From the NCBI RefSeq assembly GCF_030160655.1, contig NZ_BSOT01000006.1, positions 248,001 through 312,000 on the forward strand: a DNA stretch of 64,000 nt, given 5' to 3'. Made by a program: the position numbers and the translations under genes. Of the stretch, positions 56,815-64,000 are shown piece by piece. Every line of letters starts with the position of its first letter. The stretch's first letter is position 1. The DNA comes from Agaribacter marinus. Its GTDB lineage: Bacteria; Pseudomonadota; Gammaproteobacteria; Enterobacterales; Alteromonadaceae. The notes under the pieces are model-generated. The model saw nothing but the letters and a program-made list of their open reading frames with translations. It had not been told where the DNA came from and made no database searches.

Positions 56815-57708
56815 TCATTCTTGCAACTCATTCACTAGTTGCTGAGCAAATTTTGCTGCAGCGACTGGCAGTGTTCGACCACTCCGTTGTCCAAGGTATA
56901 GCATTCCATAAGGCACATCTTTAGTATTTAGAGGGACCGCTGTCATATTTAGTTGAGATAAATCTTCCGGTAAACCAATGGAAATTTGAAAGGTAATATA
57001 TTGCTTATGTAACGCAAGGTATCTCAAAAACTCAAAGCTATCTGATTCAATCGCTGGACTAAGTGATTGGGCGCTTCGGTTGGCCTTACTGTTTAAAATA
57101 CGCCGAATGCCATAGTCACTGCTTGGCAGCGCAAGCGTATATTGAAGGCAATCGCTTAGTTTTAACTGCGGTCTGCCGGCTAATGGGTGTTCGGTTGACA
57201 TAATTGCATACGTTTGTTGCTTGCTTACAGAAAGGATCTGAAAGTCAGCTAGCGATTCAGGCTCAAATACCAGTGCAATATCAGAACTCAAATTACGTAA
57301 GGATTCTTCAGCCTCTTTTCGATCTTTTTTCTGAACACTGAATGTGACGCCAGGATGCTTTTCACGGTAAATTGAAATCTGTGCGGGCAAGAATGCCGTC
57401 AATAAGGCCTGACTGCAAGCGATGCGGACATGCCCCCTGCGTTCTCCAGACAAGTCGGCAATTTGGCTTTTCACTCTTTCGATGTCGGTAAGTTGTTCTC
57501 TAACATGGTGCAGAAAAATTTCCCCAGCTGACGACAACCTCACTCCTTTAGGTAAGCGTTCGAATAATTCCACTCCGATGTCTTCTTCAATCGCCAAAAT
57601 ACGTCGATTCAAGGCAGTTGATGTAATCGTAAGTGATTCAGCGGCTTTTCTTATTGAGCCAGCCTCAACAATGGTTTTAAAAAATAAGTAATCTTGTAAA
57701 TGTCTCAT
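56815..57708 (-). CDS. LysR-family transcriptional regulator
   Basis: The 297-residue protein has the N-terminal LysR helix-turn-helix (DYLFFKTIVEAGSIRKAAES, RRILAIEEDIGVELFER) and a periplasmic-binding-like effector domain (HVRIACSQALLTAFLPAQIS). It is divergent from the guanidine operon, with 458 bp between the start codons. A palindromic T-N11-A-like site lies at 57763-57775. It could control that operon together with the riboswitch, or itself. The effector is unknown. Confidence 0.88.
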   Translation of the reverse strand: MRHLQDYLFFKTIVEAGSIRKAAESLTITSTALNRRILAIEEDIGVELFERLPKGVRLSSAGEIFLHHVREQLTDIERVKSQIADLSGERRGHVRIACSQALLTAFLPAQISIYREKHPGVTFSVQKKDRKEAEESLRNLSSDIALVFEPESLADFQILSVSKQQTYAIMSTEHPLAGRPQLKLSDCLQYTLALPSSDYGIRRILNSKANRSAQSLSPAIESDSFEFLRYLALHKQYITFQISIGLPEDLSQLNMTAVPLNTKDVPYGMLYLGQRSGRTLPVAAAKFAQQLVNELQE

Positions 57709-57762
57709 CGCCTATACCAAACTGTGTTTTGGTGAGGTAGTAAAGCAAATGTAAAATAGTGA

Positions 57763-57775
57763 TGCAAAATTTGCA
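57763..57775. promoter_or_regulatory. Candidate LysR-type operator
   Basis: TGCAAAATTTGCA, a 13-bp palindrome of the T-N11-A form, lies 55-67 bp before the LysR start. LysR proteins often bind such sites near their own divergent promoters. Assignment is by position only. Confidence 0.45.
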
Positions 57776-57974
57776 CTGCTCTGCTGTGAAATTAGCAGTA
57801 TACACACTTACGATCGATTGTTTTAATAAACACATACTAGAAATCACGCGTTGTTGTGGTTTTTAACGATAGGCGTTTACATGTATCTATATCTTTACTT
57901 TGCATCAGCAAAACGACCTACGCAGAAACAGTTAGCACAAGACGTTAATATATAGTTTCACGTTATTTTGCCAA

Positions 57975-58115
57975 AAGGATATCTAGGGTTCCGATTAGTT
58001 GTTGATTTATTACAAGTAATGTCTGGTCCGAGAGTTATCAACCTGGCTAATATATTCCTAGAATATATTTTGCATCTGCAAGGGTTACACGGAGGGATAA
58101 AAGCCCGGGAGGTCA
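57975..58115 (+). ncRNA. Guanidine-I (ykkC) riboswitch
   Basis: The conserved ykkC blocks occur in order: CTAGGGTTCCG (57983), CTGGTCCGAGAG (58023), ACACGG and GGGATAAAAGCCCGGGAG (about 58087-58111). A GTTGAT/ATCAAC pairing encloses the middle block, and a variable hairpin AATATATTC-CTA-GAATATATT lies between. Guanidine-I riboswitches turn on guanidine export or degradation genes when guanidine binds. The expression platform is probably the hairpin starting GGAGGTCAAAT just downstream; it lacks a clear T-tract. The operon that follows encodes transport and carboxylation of guanidine-type substrates, so context and sequence agree. Confidence 0.9.
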
Positions 58116-58166
58116 AATAATTTAACCTCTTGTGCTCTTAATTCGTGTAATTATTGGAGATGAAAA

Positions 58167-59201
58167 ATGCGCAAAATCAAACTATTACTGGTGCTAATCA
58201 CGCTACTAACCTCTCAGCAACTGCTTGCCAAAGAGAAATTTTCTATTTGCTGGTCAATCTATGTGGGTTGGATGCCTTGGGAATATGGTGATAGTTCCGG
58301 CATTATTAAAAAGTGGGCCGACAAGTACGATATTGAAATTGATGTCGTACAAATTAACGACTATATCGAGTCTATTAATCAATATACAGCGGGTCAGTTT
58401 GACGGTTGCAGTATGACCAATATGGACGCACTGACCATCCCTTCAGCTAGTTTTGTTGACAGTACAGCACTCATCGTTGGTGATTTTTCTAATGGTAATG
58501 ATGGTGTAGTGCTCAAGGACAAAGGCGCATTAACAGACATTAAAGGCCAAAAAGTTAACTTAGTAGAGCTAAGTGTCTCTCATTATTTGCTTGCAAGAGG
58601 TTTAGAAAGTGTTGGCTTATCCGAACGCGACATTCAGGTCGTTAATACGTCAGATGCTGATTTGGTTGCGGCATATTCTACCGCAGGTGTAACAGCCGTC
58701 ACTACATGGAATCCCTTGTTATCTGAAATTACCGCGCAACCTAATGCAACAAAGGTATATGACTCGTCGGACATTCCCGGCGAAATTATTGACTTAATGG
58801 TTGTGAATACCGACACCTTAAATGAGAACCCTAAATTTGGTAAGGCCTTGGCTGGGGCATGGTATGAAATCATGCAAAAAATGCGAGCTGATAAAGCGGT
58901 ATTAACGCACATGGCAGAAGCATCTGGGACAGACCTTGCTGGGTATGAAGCGCAGCTTTCAACGACAAAAATGTTTTACCAAGCAAAAGATGCGGTAGCC
59001 TTCACTAAAAGTGAACAGTTACCAAAAACGATGGAATATGTGGCGAAGTTTTCGTTCGAACATGGCTTGTTGGGCGATGGTGCGCCAGATGCAGGGTTTA
59101 TTGGTATAGAAACACCTGCTGGCATTGTTGGTGACAAGAATAATATACAACTGCGTTTCAATCCTAGTTACATGCAAATGGCGGCCGACGGCAAACTGTA
59201 A
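58167..59201 (+). CDS. Guanidine/urea-type ABC transporter substrate-binding protein
   Basis: The 344-residue protein has a signal peptide (about 1-21, LLTSQQLLAKE). Its fold is like the nitrate/taurine-type periplasmic binding proteins (SICWSIYVGWMPWEYGD, YTAGQFDGCSMTNMDAL, STAGVTAVTTWNPL). Such proteins accompany urea carboxylase-like operons. A GGAG ribosome-binding site precedes the ATG. It is the first gene of the riboswitch-controlled operon and probably binds guanidine or a related compound, an inference from context. Confidence 0.87.
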   Translation: MRKIKLLLVLITLLTSQQLLAKEKFSICWSIYVGWMPWEYGDSSGIIKKWADKYDIEIDVVQINDYIESINQYTAGQFDGCSMTNMDALTIPSASFVDSTALIVGDFSNGNDGVVLKDKGALTDIKGQKVNLVELSVSHYLLARGLESVGLSERDIQVVNTSDADLVAAYSTAGVTAVTTWNPLLSEITAQPNATKVYDSSDIPGEIIDLMVVNTDTLNENPKFGKALAGAWYEIMQKMRADKAVLTHMAEASGTDLAGYEAQLSTTKMFYQAKDAVAFTKSEQLPKTMEYVAKFSFEHGLLGDGAPDAGFIGIETPAGIVGDKNNIQLRFNPSYMQMAADGKL

Positions 59202-59242
59202 GCTGAACATTGGGTAACTAGTTTGCTTTGGGGAGTGAAGAT

Positions 59243-60064
59243 ATGAAACGTTTGATGAATATAGAGCCTTCACCCGTGGTAAAAGTGTTTCTAACAATGC
59301 TACCTTTTGTTATTGCGGTGGTCGTTTATTGGTTAGCATCAGAAGCACGTTTGTCAGAAAATCCCAACGATAAATTACTGCCGAGTTTTACACAAATAGC
59401 GGCTGCAGTTGAACGGTACGCGTTTGTCGAAAATAAACGGACCGGTGAATATTTGTTTTGGCAAGACAGTGCGGCAAGCCTTTGGCGTATTGGTTTGGGT
59501 ATTGGCATTAGTGCATGCGTAGGCCTTGTTGTTGGCATGCTAAATGGCTTGTTGCCAATGGTGAGAGCAGGCTTATCGCCATTCATCACTATTCTTTCGT
59601 TGATTCCTCCAATGGCGATTTTACCGATATTGTTTATTACCTTTGGGCTCGACGAACTCGCCAAAGTAATGTTGATTATTATTGGCACCGCCCCGGTGAT
59701 CATGCGAGATATGCAGTCGCAAGTGACTCAGCTACCCCGTGAGCAACTGATTAAGGCGCAGACCTTGGGCGCGTCTACATGGTTAGTGGCTATTCGCGTT
59801 GTGCTTCCGCAGATTTTACCGCGTTTACTTGCGTCGGTGAGGCTAACGTTAGGTGCCGCTTGGCTCTTTCTTATTGCGGCCGAAGCCATTGCAGCGCAAG
59901 AGGGTTTAGGTTACCGAATTTTTTTGGTTCGTCGCTATATGTCGATGGATGTCATTTTACCTTACGTTATTTGGATTACATCGTTGGCGTTTGCAATGGA
60001 CTTTAGCTTGAAGAAACTGTCCATGCTTTGTTTTCCTTGGTTTCATCAAGGAGAGGCGAAGTGA
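59243..60064 (+). CDS. ABC transporter permease of the guanidine operon
   Basis: The 273-residue membrane protein is a single-domain permease of the nitrate/taurine class, with the family EAA-like loop (REQLIKAQTLGASTWLVAIR) and about six helices. The ATG at 59243 (MKRLMNIEPSPV) is chosen because GGGAG lies 7 nt upstream; the longer frame begins with TTG. It ends with a GTGA overlap with the ATPase gene. It acts with the binding protein and ATPase in uptake. Confidence 0.87.
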   Translation: MKRLMNIEPSPVVKVFLTMLPFVIAVVVYWLASEARLSENPNDKLLPSFTQIAAAVERYAFVENKRTGEYLFWQDSAASLWRIGLGIGISACVGLVVGMLNGLLPMVRAGLSPFITILSLIPPMAILPILFITFGLDELAKVMLIIIGTAPVIMRDMQSQVTQLPREQLIKAQTLGASTWLVAIRVVLPQILPRLLASVRLTLGAAWLFLIAAEAIAAQEGLGYRIFLVRRYMSMDVILPYVIWITSLAFAMDFSLKKLSMLCFPWFHQGEAK

Positions 60065-60843
60065 GTTTTTTGACGATCAACAATTTATGGAAATCTTACG
60101 GCGACGTACAAGTTTTAGAGCGTATTAATTTGTCAGTCGAGCAAGGCGAATTTGTTTCCATGGTTGGGGCATCAGGCTGCGGTAAATCAACCTTTTTAAA
60201 TATGTTACTGGGAAAAGAGCAAGCGACACGAGGGCAAATATTGCTTGAGGGAAACATGCTTAAGCAAGAGCCAGATGAAGAGCGAGGCATTGTTTTTCAG
60301 CGCTACTCAGTGTTTCCACATTTAAATGTTTTACAAAATGTCATGATAGCGGACGAATTTACGGAGGCTAAAATACTTGGCTGGGTGTTAGGCAGTAAAC
60401 GCAAATTAATCAAAGAAAAAGCGCTTGCCTTTATTGATGCCGTAGGATTAACGCCGGCATTGAAAAAGTATCCTCATGAATTGTCTGGCGGTATGCAGCA
60501 AAGGCTAGCCATTGCACAAGCCTTGATGAAAGCACCCAAAATATTGCTGTTAGATGAACCTTTTGGTGCGCTCGATCCGGGTATTCGAGCCGATATGCAC
60601 CAACTAATTCGAGACATTTGGAAAAAGAATAAACTCACTATTTTTATGGTCACGCATGATATCAAAGAGGGCTTTGAGCTAGGTTCTCGTTTATGGGTAT
60701 TTGATAAAGTGCGTCATGACCCGCATGCGCCAAATATGTATGGCGCTCGAGTAACGTATGATTTGGCATTGAATACCGGTGGGCAGTCAGCTGACATTAA
60801 CAACATTGTGGCTGAGATTAATCAGCATGAGAAGAATAAATGA
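60061..60843 (+). CDS. ABC transporter ATPase of the guanidine operon
   Basis: The 260-residue ATPase has Walker A GASGCGKSTFLN, signature ELSGGMQQRLAIAQAL, Walker B ILLLDEPFGALDP and the H-loop THD. The GTG at 60061 (MSFLTINNLWKSYGD) overlaps the permease stop and is favoured over the longer upstream frame. The next gene starts in its final codons (ATGA), so translation is coupled. Confidence 0.92.
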   Translation: MSFLTINNLWKSYGDVQVLERINLSVEQGEFVSMVGASGCGKSTFLNMLLGKEQATRGQILLEGNMLKQEPDEERGIVFQRYSVFPHLNVLQNVMIADEFTEAKILGWVLGSKRKLIKEKALAFIDAVGLTPALKKYPHELSGGMQQRLAIAQALMKAPKILLLDEPFGALDPGIRADMHQLIRDIWKKNKLTIFMVTHDIKEGFELGSRLWVFDKVRHDPHAPNMYGARVTYDLALNTGGQSADINNIVAEINQHEKNK

Positions 60844-61550
60844 TTTTATACAAAGATATTTTGGCCAGTGGTAAGCATTGGTCGATGCGCATGCGACGAG
60901 GGATGAGTTTAACGTTGGTTGACCTGCATGGTGGGGCCAACGTGGGCATGCTGTTCTACAATCCCGAAAATTTGTTAGAGCGTTACAATGCGCCAGACAC
61001 ACTAAAGTGCCAACATACGTTTAAGCTAACAAAAGGGCATTGTTTATATTCGGATATGGGCAGAATTTTTTGTTCGATAGTTGAGGATAGTGTTGGTTGG
61101 CACGATACCTTATGTGGTAATAGCCATGCAGTGTCAGTTGCCACAAAATATGGTAAACGAGACTATCAACTCGACCGGAATAACTGGCATCAAAATGGAA
61201 ATGATGCCTTCTTGGTAGAAGCGGCAAAATACGGACTCAATAAACAAGACTTAGCAGCCAATTTGAATGTGTTTACTAAAATTGTGCCGAACGAAGATGG
61301 CGTACTTACTTACGCTGCAAATCAATCGAAAGCAAATGACGCTATTCAACTGCGTTTTGAAATGGACACGCTTGTTTTGTTGCATACTTGTCCTCACCCC
61401 TTAAATCCAGCACTGGAATATCCATTGGGAGAGGTGGAATATCAAATTTCGCGCGCTGAACCAATACAAGACGACGACTTTTGTAAAAACAGTTGTAGTG
61501 AAAATCAACGTGGTTTTGAGAACAATCGTCTATATCACTTAGGGTTATAA
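60840..61550 (+). CDS. DUF1989 protein, carboxyguanidine deiminase subunit (urea carboxylase-associated protein 2 type)
   Basis: The 236-residue protein belongs to DUF1989, found in pairs beside urea/guanidine carboxylases and shown in recent work to form carboxyguanidine deiminase (CgdAB), which turns carboxyguanidine into allophanate and ammonia. It has VGMLFYNPENLLERYNAPDT, the HDTLCGN-type metal site (GWHDTLCGNSH) and CPHPLNP. Conserved Cys and His suggest metal binding. Which of CgdA or CgdB it is cannot be decided here. It lies between the transporter and the second DUF1989 gene. Confidence 0.88.
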   Translation: MILYKDILASGKHWSMRMRRGMSLTLVDLHGGANVGMLFYNPENLLERYNAPDTLKCQHTFKLTKGHCLYSDMGRIFCSIVEDSVGWHDTLCGNSHAVSVATKYGKRDYQLDRNNWHQNGNDAFLVEAAKYGLNKQDLAANLNVFTKIVPNEDGVLTYAANQSKANDAIQLRFEMDTLVLLHTCPHPLNPALEYPLGEVEYQISRAEPIQDDDFCKNSCSENQRGFENNRLYHLGL

Positions 61551-61570
61551 GGTAGCGTGAGGAATATAAA

Positions 61571-62209
61571 ATGATGATAGAAAGTAATTTGAGTCTTGCG
61601 CAAGCCACACATAAAAAAACAGTCGGCGCGGGTGACTACTATATTAACGTTATTAAAAAGGGACAAGTGCTGCGGATTCTCGATATTGAGGGAAATCAGG
61701 CGGCAGATACATTGTTTTACAATGCAGATGACCCGGCCGAGCGCTACAGTGCAACGGACACTATTCGCGAACAAGGGAATGTGTATTTGACGGCAGGCAG
61801 CGTGTTGATGTCGAATGATTGTAAGCCAATGTTAAAAATTGTCGCGGACACATGCGGTCGCCATGACACTGTCGGAGGAGCGTGCGCCTCCGAAAGCAAT
61901 ACAGTGCGTTATGCTTTGGAAAAAAAATGTATGCATGCTTGTCGTGACAGTTGGTTACTGGCGATTTCTGAGCACCCTGAATACGGTTTAAGTAAGCGGG
62001 ATATTACTCATAATATTAATTTCTTTATGAATGTACCTGTTACCGAGACCGGGGGCCTAAGTTTTGCAGATGGGATCAGCGGGGCAGGCAAATATGTTGA
62101 ACTTGAAGCCTTGATGGACACAATCGTATTAGTGTCAAATTGCCCGCAATTAAATAATCCGTGTAACGCATACAATCCAACGCCAGTTGAGATTATTGTT
62201 TGGAATTAA
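61571..62209 (+). CDS. DUF1989 protein, carboxyguanidine deiminase subunit (urea carboxylase-associated protein 1 type)
   Basis: The 212-residue protein has the same DUF1989 plan: [20 protein letters not shown], the metal site [12 protein letters not shown] and a closing [15 protein letters not shown]. It is a diverged paralogue of the preceding product and probably its partner in a heteromeric deiminase. A GTGAGGA ribosome-binding site lies upstream, 21 bp after the previous stop. Confidence 0.88.
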   Translation: MMIESNLSLAQATHKKTVGAGDYYINVIKKGQVLRILDIEGNQAADTLFYNADDPAERYSATDTIREQGNVYLTAGSVLMSNDCKPMLKIVADTCGRHDTVGGACASESNTVRYALEKKCMHACRDSWLLAISEHPEYGLSKRDITHNINFFMNVPVTETGGLSFADGISGAGKYVELEALMDTIVLVSNCPQLNNPCNAYNPTPVEIIVWN

Positions 62210-62238
62210 TGAGCGCTAATTAACGCCAAGTCAGTTCC

Positions 62239-62322
62239 CGTTGAGGACGACCTCAACGACAGAGACTATCAAACGTAGTAATGGTCTCGATACTTTTGGA
62301 AGCGGGACGACCCGCGTACGCG
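62239..62322. other. Twin ACGA-tetraloop hairpins and palindrome before the carboxylase
   Basis: Hairpin 1 has CGTTGAGG (62239-62246) / CCTCAACG (62251-62258) around loop ACGA. Hairpin 2 has GCGGG (62302-62306) / CCCGC (62311-62315) with the same loop ACGA. A perfect palindrome CGCGTACGCG (62313-62322) follows. The stretch is GC-rich compared with its neighbours. Function is unknown; it may be an RNA processing, translational control or interspersed-repeat element. Confidence 0.6.
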
Positions 62323-62331
62323 AGTAATGTA

Positions 62332-64000
62332 ATGTCGATTCAAAAAATTACGCCAAAGATAACATTTACAAAAGTTTTAATTGCCAATAGGGGCGCAATT
62401 GCCTGCCGTATTATCCGTTCCCTCAAGCGTTTGGGTATTATAAGTGTCGCCGTTTATTCTGAAGCCGATCGGGAATCCTTGCATGTGGCTCAGGCCGATG
62501 AAGCCTATAGTTTAGGTGAAGGCGGAGCAAGTCATACGTACCTTGCGCAAGACAAAATAATTGATATTGCAAAACAAGCTGGCGTTGAGGCAATTCATCC
62601 TGGGTATGGCTTCTTAAGTGAAAACGCGGAGTTTTCTGAGCGTTTGCAAGCTGAAAAAATCACTTTCATCGGACCAACACCCCAGCAAATGGTTGATTTT
62701 GGATTAAAGCATCAGGCACGTGAGTTAGCTGACGCCGCAGGTGTGCCGCTTGTCCCAGGCAGCGGTTTATTGGCTGATTTAGAGGCAGTGACTCATTTTG
62801 CAGCACACGTTGGTTATCCTGTGATGCTTAAAAGTACGGCGGGTGGCGGCGGCATAGGGATGCAACGCTGTGATGATCAAACTCAGCTAGAAAAAGCCTT
62901 TATTAATGTAAAGCACCTAGGCGCTCAAAATTTTGCAAATGACGGCGTCTTTCTCGAAAAATTTGTAGAGCATGCACGCCATATCGAAGTGCAGGTCTTG
63001 GGCAATGGCGTTGGAGAAATCGTCACTTTAGGTGAACGGGATTGTTCAAGTCAGCGCAGAAATCAAAAGGTGGTTGAAGAAACGCCCGCGCCAAATTTAC
63101 CCACACATACACGCCAAGCAATCCATCGCACTGCGAAGTCATTGATGGCGTCCATCAACTATTTAAATGCTGGTACGGTAGAGTTTATTTATGACCAAGA
63201 AGATGATCAATTTTATTTTTTGGAAGTAAATACTCGCTTACAAGTGGAGCATGGTATTACTGAGCTTTGCTTTGAGGTTGATTTAGTGGAGTGGATGCTA
63301 AAAATAGCTGCGACACCTGGGTTGGATATGTCGAATATCGCAGACTTAACGCCGACAGGTCATGCTATTCAAGCGCGAATTTATGCTGAAAACCCTGTTA
63401 AGAACTTTCAACCATCATCTGGTTTGCTAACAGAAGTAGTGTGGCCATCTGATGAAAGCATCAGAGTTGACCATTGGCTAGAAGCAGGCCTTACTGTGTC
63501 GCCGTTTTTTGATCCCATGCTAGCTAAAATCATGGCGCATGGTGAAAACCGATTAGATGCCATTGCAAAATTGAATGACGCGCTAGCAGACACGCAGCTA
63601 TATGGCATTATGAATAATATCAGCTACGTGCAGCAAATATTAGCGTCCAGCGTATTTCAACAAGGCATGATGAGCACAAGAAGTATCAATGCATTGTCTG
63701 CGCAATATATAGGGTTTGAAGTACTTCAGGCTGGCACGATGACTTCGATTCAAGATTACCCTGCACGAACGGGCTACTGGAATATTGGTGTACCGCCATC
63801 TGGCCCATTTGATAATTATTCATTTTGTTTAGCCAATCGCTTATTGAACAATGAAGACAATGCGGCAGGTTTAGAAGTAACGCTGGAAGGGCCAAGTTTA
63901 AAGTTTTATAGCGAGACACAAGTTGTTGTATGTGGTGCAAACATTGATATCTGGTTAGACAAAATACCTCAACGCTGTTATGAAATTATCGTAGTTAAAT
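62332..64000 (+). CDS. Guanidine/urea carboxylase, N-terminal part (runs off the window)
   Basis: The ATG at 62332 ([21 protein letters not shown]) opens a frame that stays open to the window end. About 556 residues are visible: a biotin carboxylase domain (residues about 12-460, VLIANRGAIACRIIRSLK, KSTAGGGGIGMQRC, EVNTRLQVEHG), then the AHS2/KipA-type domain starting near residue 460 (GFEVLQAGTMTSIQDYPA, GVPPSGPFDNYSFCLANRLL). This is the architecture of urea carboxylases. With a ykkC riboswitch and DUF1989 pair, the preferred substrate is probably guanidine. The C-terminal AHS1 and biotinyl domains, and any allophanate hydrolase, lie outside. Confidence 0.92.
   Translation, partial: MSIQKITPKITFTKVLIANRGAIACRIIRSLKRLGIISVAVYSEADRESLHVAQADEAYSLGEGGASHTYLAQDKIIDIAKQAGVEAIHPGYGFLSENAEFSERLQAEKITFIGPTPQQMVDFGLKHQARELADAAGVPLVPGSGLLADLEAVTHFAAHVGYPVMLKSTAGGGGIGMQRCDDQTQLEKAFINVKHLGAQNFANDGVFLEKFVEHARHIEVQVLGNGVGEIVTLGERDCSSQRRNQKVVEETPAPNLPTHTRQAIHRTAKSLMASINYLNAGTVEFIYDQEDDQFYFLEVNTRLQVEHGITELCFEVDLVEWMLKIAATPGLDMSNIADLTPTGHAIQARIYAENPVKNFQPSSGLLTEVVWPSDESIRVDHWLEAGLTVSPFFDPMLAKIMAHGENRLDAIAKLNDALADTQLYGIMNNISYVQQILASSVFQQGMMSTRSINALSAQYIGFEVLQAGTMTSIQDYPARTGYWNIGVPPSGPFDNYSFCLANRLLNNEDNAAGLEVTLEGPSLKFYSETQVVVCGANIDIWLDKIPQRCYEIIVVK

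Noticed and set aside
62239-62322. Integron attC site or CRISPR-like repeat
   Set aside because: The hairpins lack attC core sites, there are only two of them with different stems, and no integrase or Cas gene is nearby.

Overview
The window is a chromosomal segment of a marine-type gammaproteobacterium, most likely an Alteromonadales member (Alteromonadaceae / Glaciecola-like). The call rests on gene content and order: gspCD next to hslR-hslO and envZ-ompR, prkB, aroQ-accB-accC, prmA-dusB-fis-purH-purD, fxsA beside groES-groEL, and a Vibrio/Shewanella-like accessory chemotaxis cluster. Base composition looks moderately AT-rich throughout. The genus cannot be fixed from this sequence alone. 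I see no rRNA, tRNA, CRISPR array, transposase or phage genes.

Layout. (1) 1-13.7 kb is mostly housekeeping: type II secretion gspC and partial gspD, heat-shock proteins Hsp15/Hsp33, the EnvZ/OmpR pair, PrkB, a secreted methyltransferase-fold protein, a hypoxanthine-DNA glycosylase, purine synthesis (purHD) and dusB-fis. (2) 13.8-20.7 kb holds prmA, accBC and aroQ, with an accessory block between accC and prmA (LytS-like kinase, serine hydrolase, DUF6435 protein, 50-residue membrane protein). (3) 20.9-35.5 kb is a signalling island: a PAS protein, a double-receiver diguanylate cyclase, then a ten-gene minus-strand chemotaxis cluster. That cluster runs from an MCP-like protein, STAS protein and receiver-PP2C-ATPase fusion through cheY-cheA-cheW to a large MCP and cheR-cheD-cheB. 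(4) 35.7-40.6 kb has dsbD, fxsA and the groES-groEL operon behind a clear sigma-32-type promoter. (5) 40.6-48.1 kb is accessory: a CadC-like membrane regulator, a frameshifted serine hydrolase, a DUF6786 protein, an AraC regulator, a VOC protein and another serine hydrolase. (6) 48.1-54 kb is a probable zinc-responsive locus: a three-gene ABC-2 transporter facing a TonB-dependent receptor, both preceded by Zur-like operators. (7) 54-56.7 kb has a periplasmic binding-fold protein, an atypical NRAMP transporter and a conserved unknown. (8) 56.8-64 kb is a guanidine locus: a LysR regulator, a guanidine-I (ykkC) riboswitch, an SBP-permease-ATPase transporter, two DUF1989 proteins (carboxyguanidine deiminase subunits) and a urea/guanidine carboxylase that runs off the window.

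The most notable points are the Zur-box pairing of an export-type ABC operon with a TonB receptor, the complete riboswitch-to-carboxylase guanidine module, and several docking-type signals in the chemotaxis cluster. Those signals are a C-terminal WxxF pentapeptide on the MCP, identical GDVDLF tails on CheD and the MCP-like protein, and five FGFF-type repeats in CheA. Also notable are a partner-switching module fused to a receiver domain, an NRAMP protein that lacks the canonical metal-ligand motif, and two genes whose best-supported starts appear to be non-canonical.
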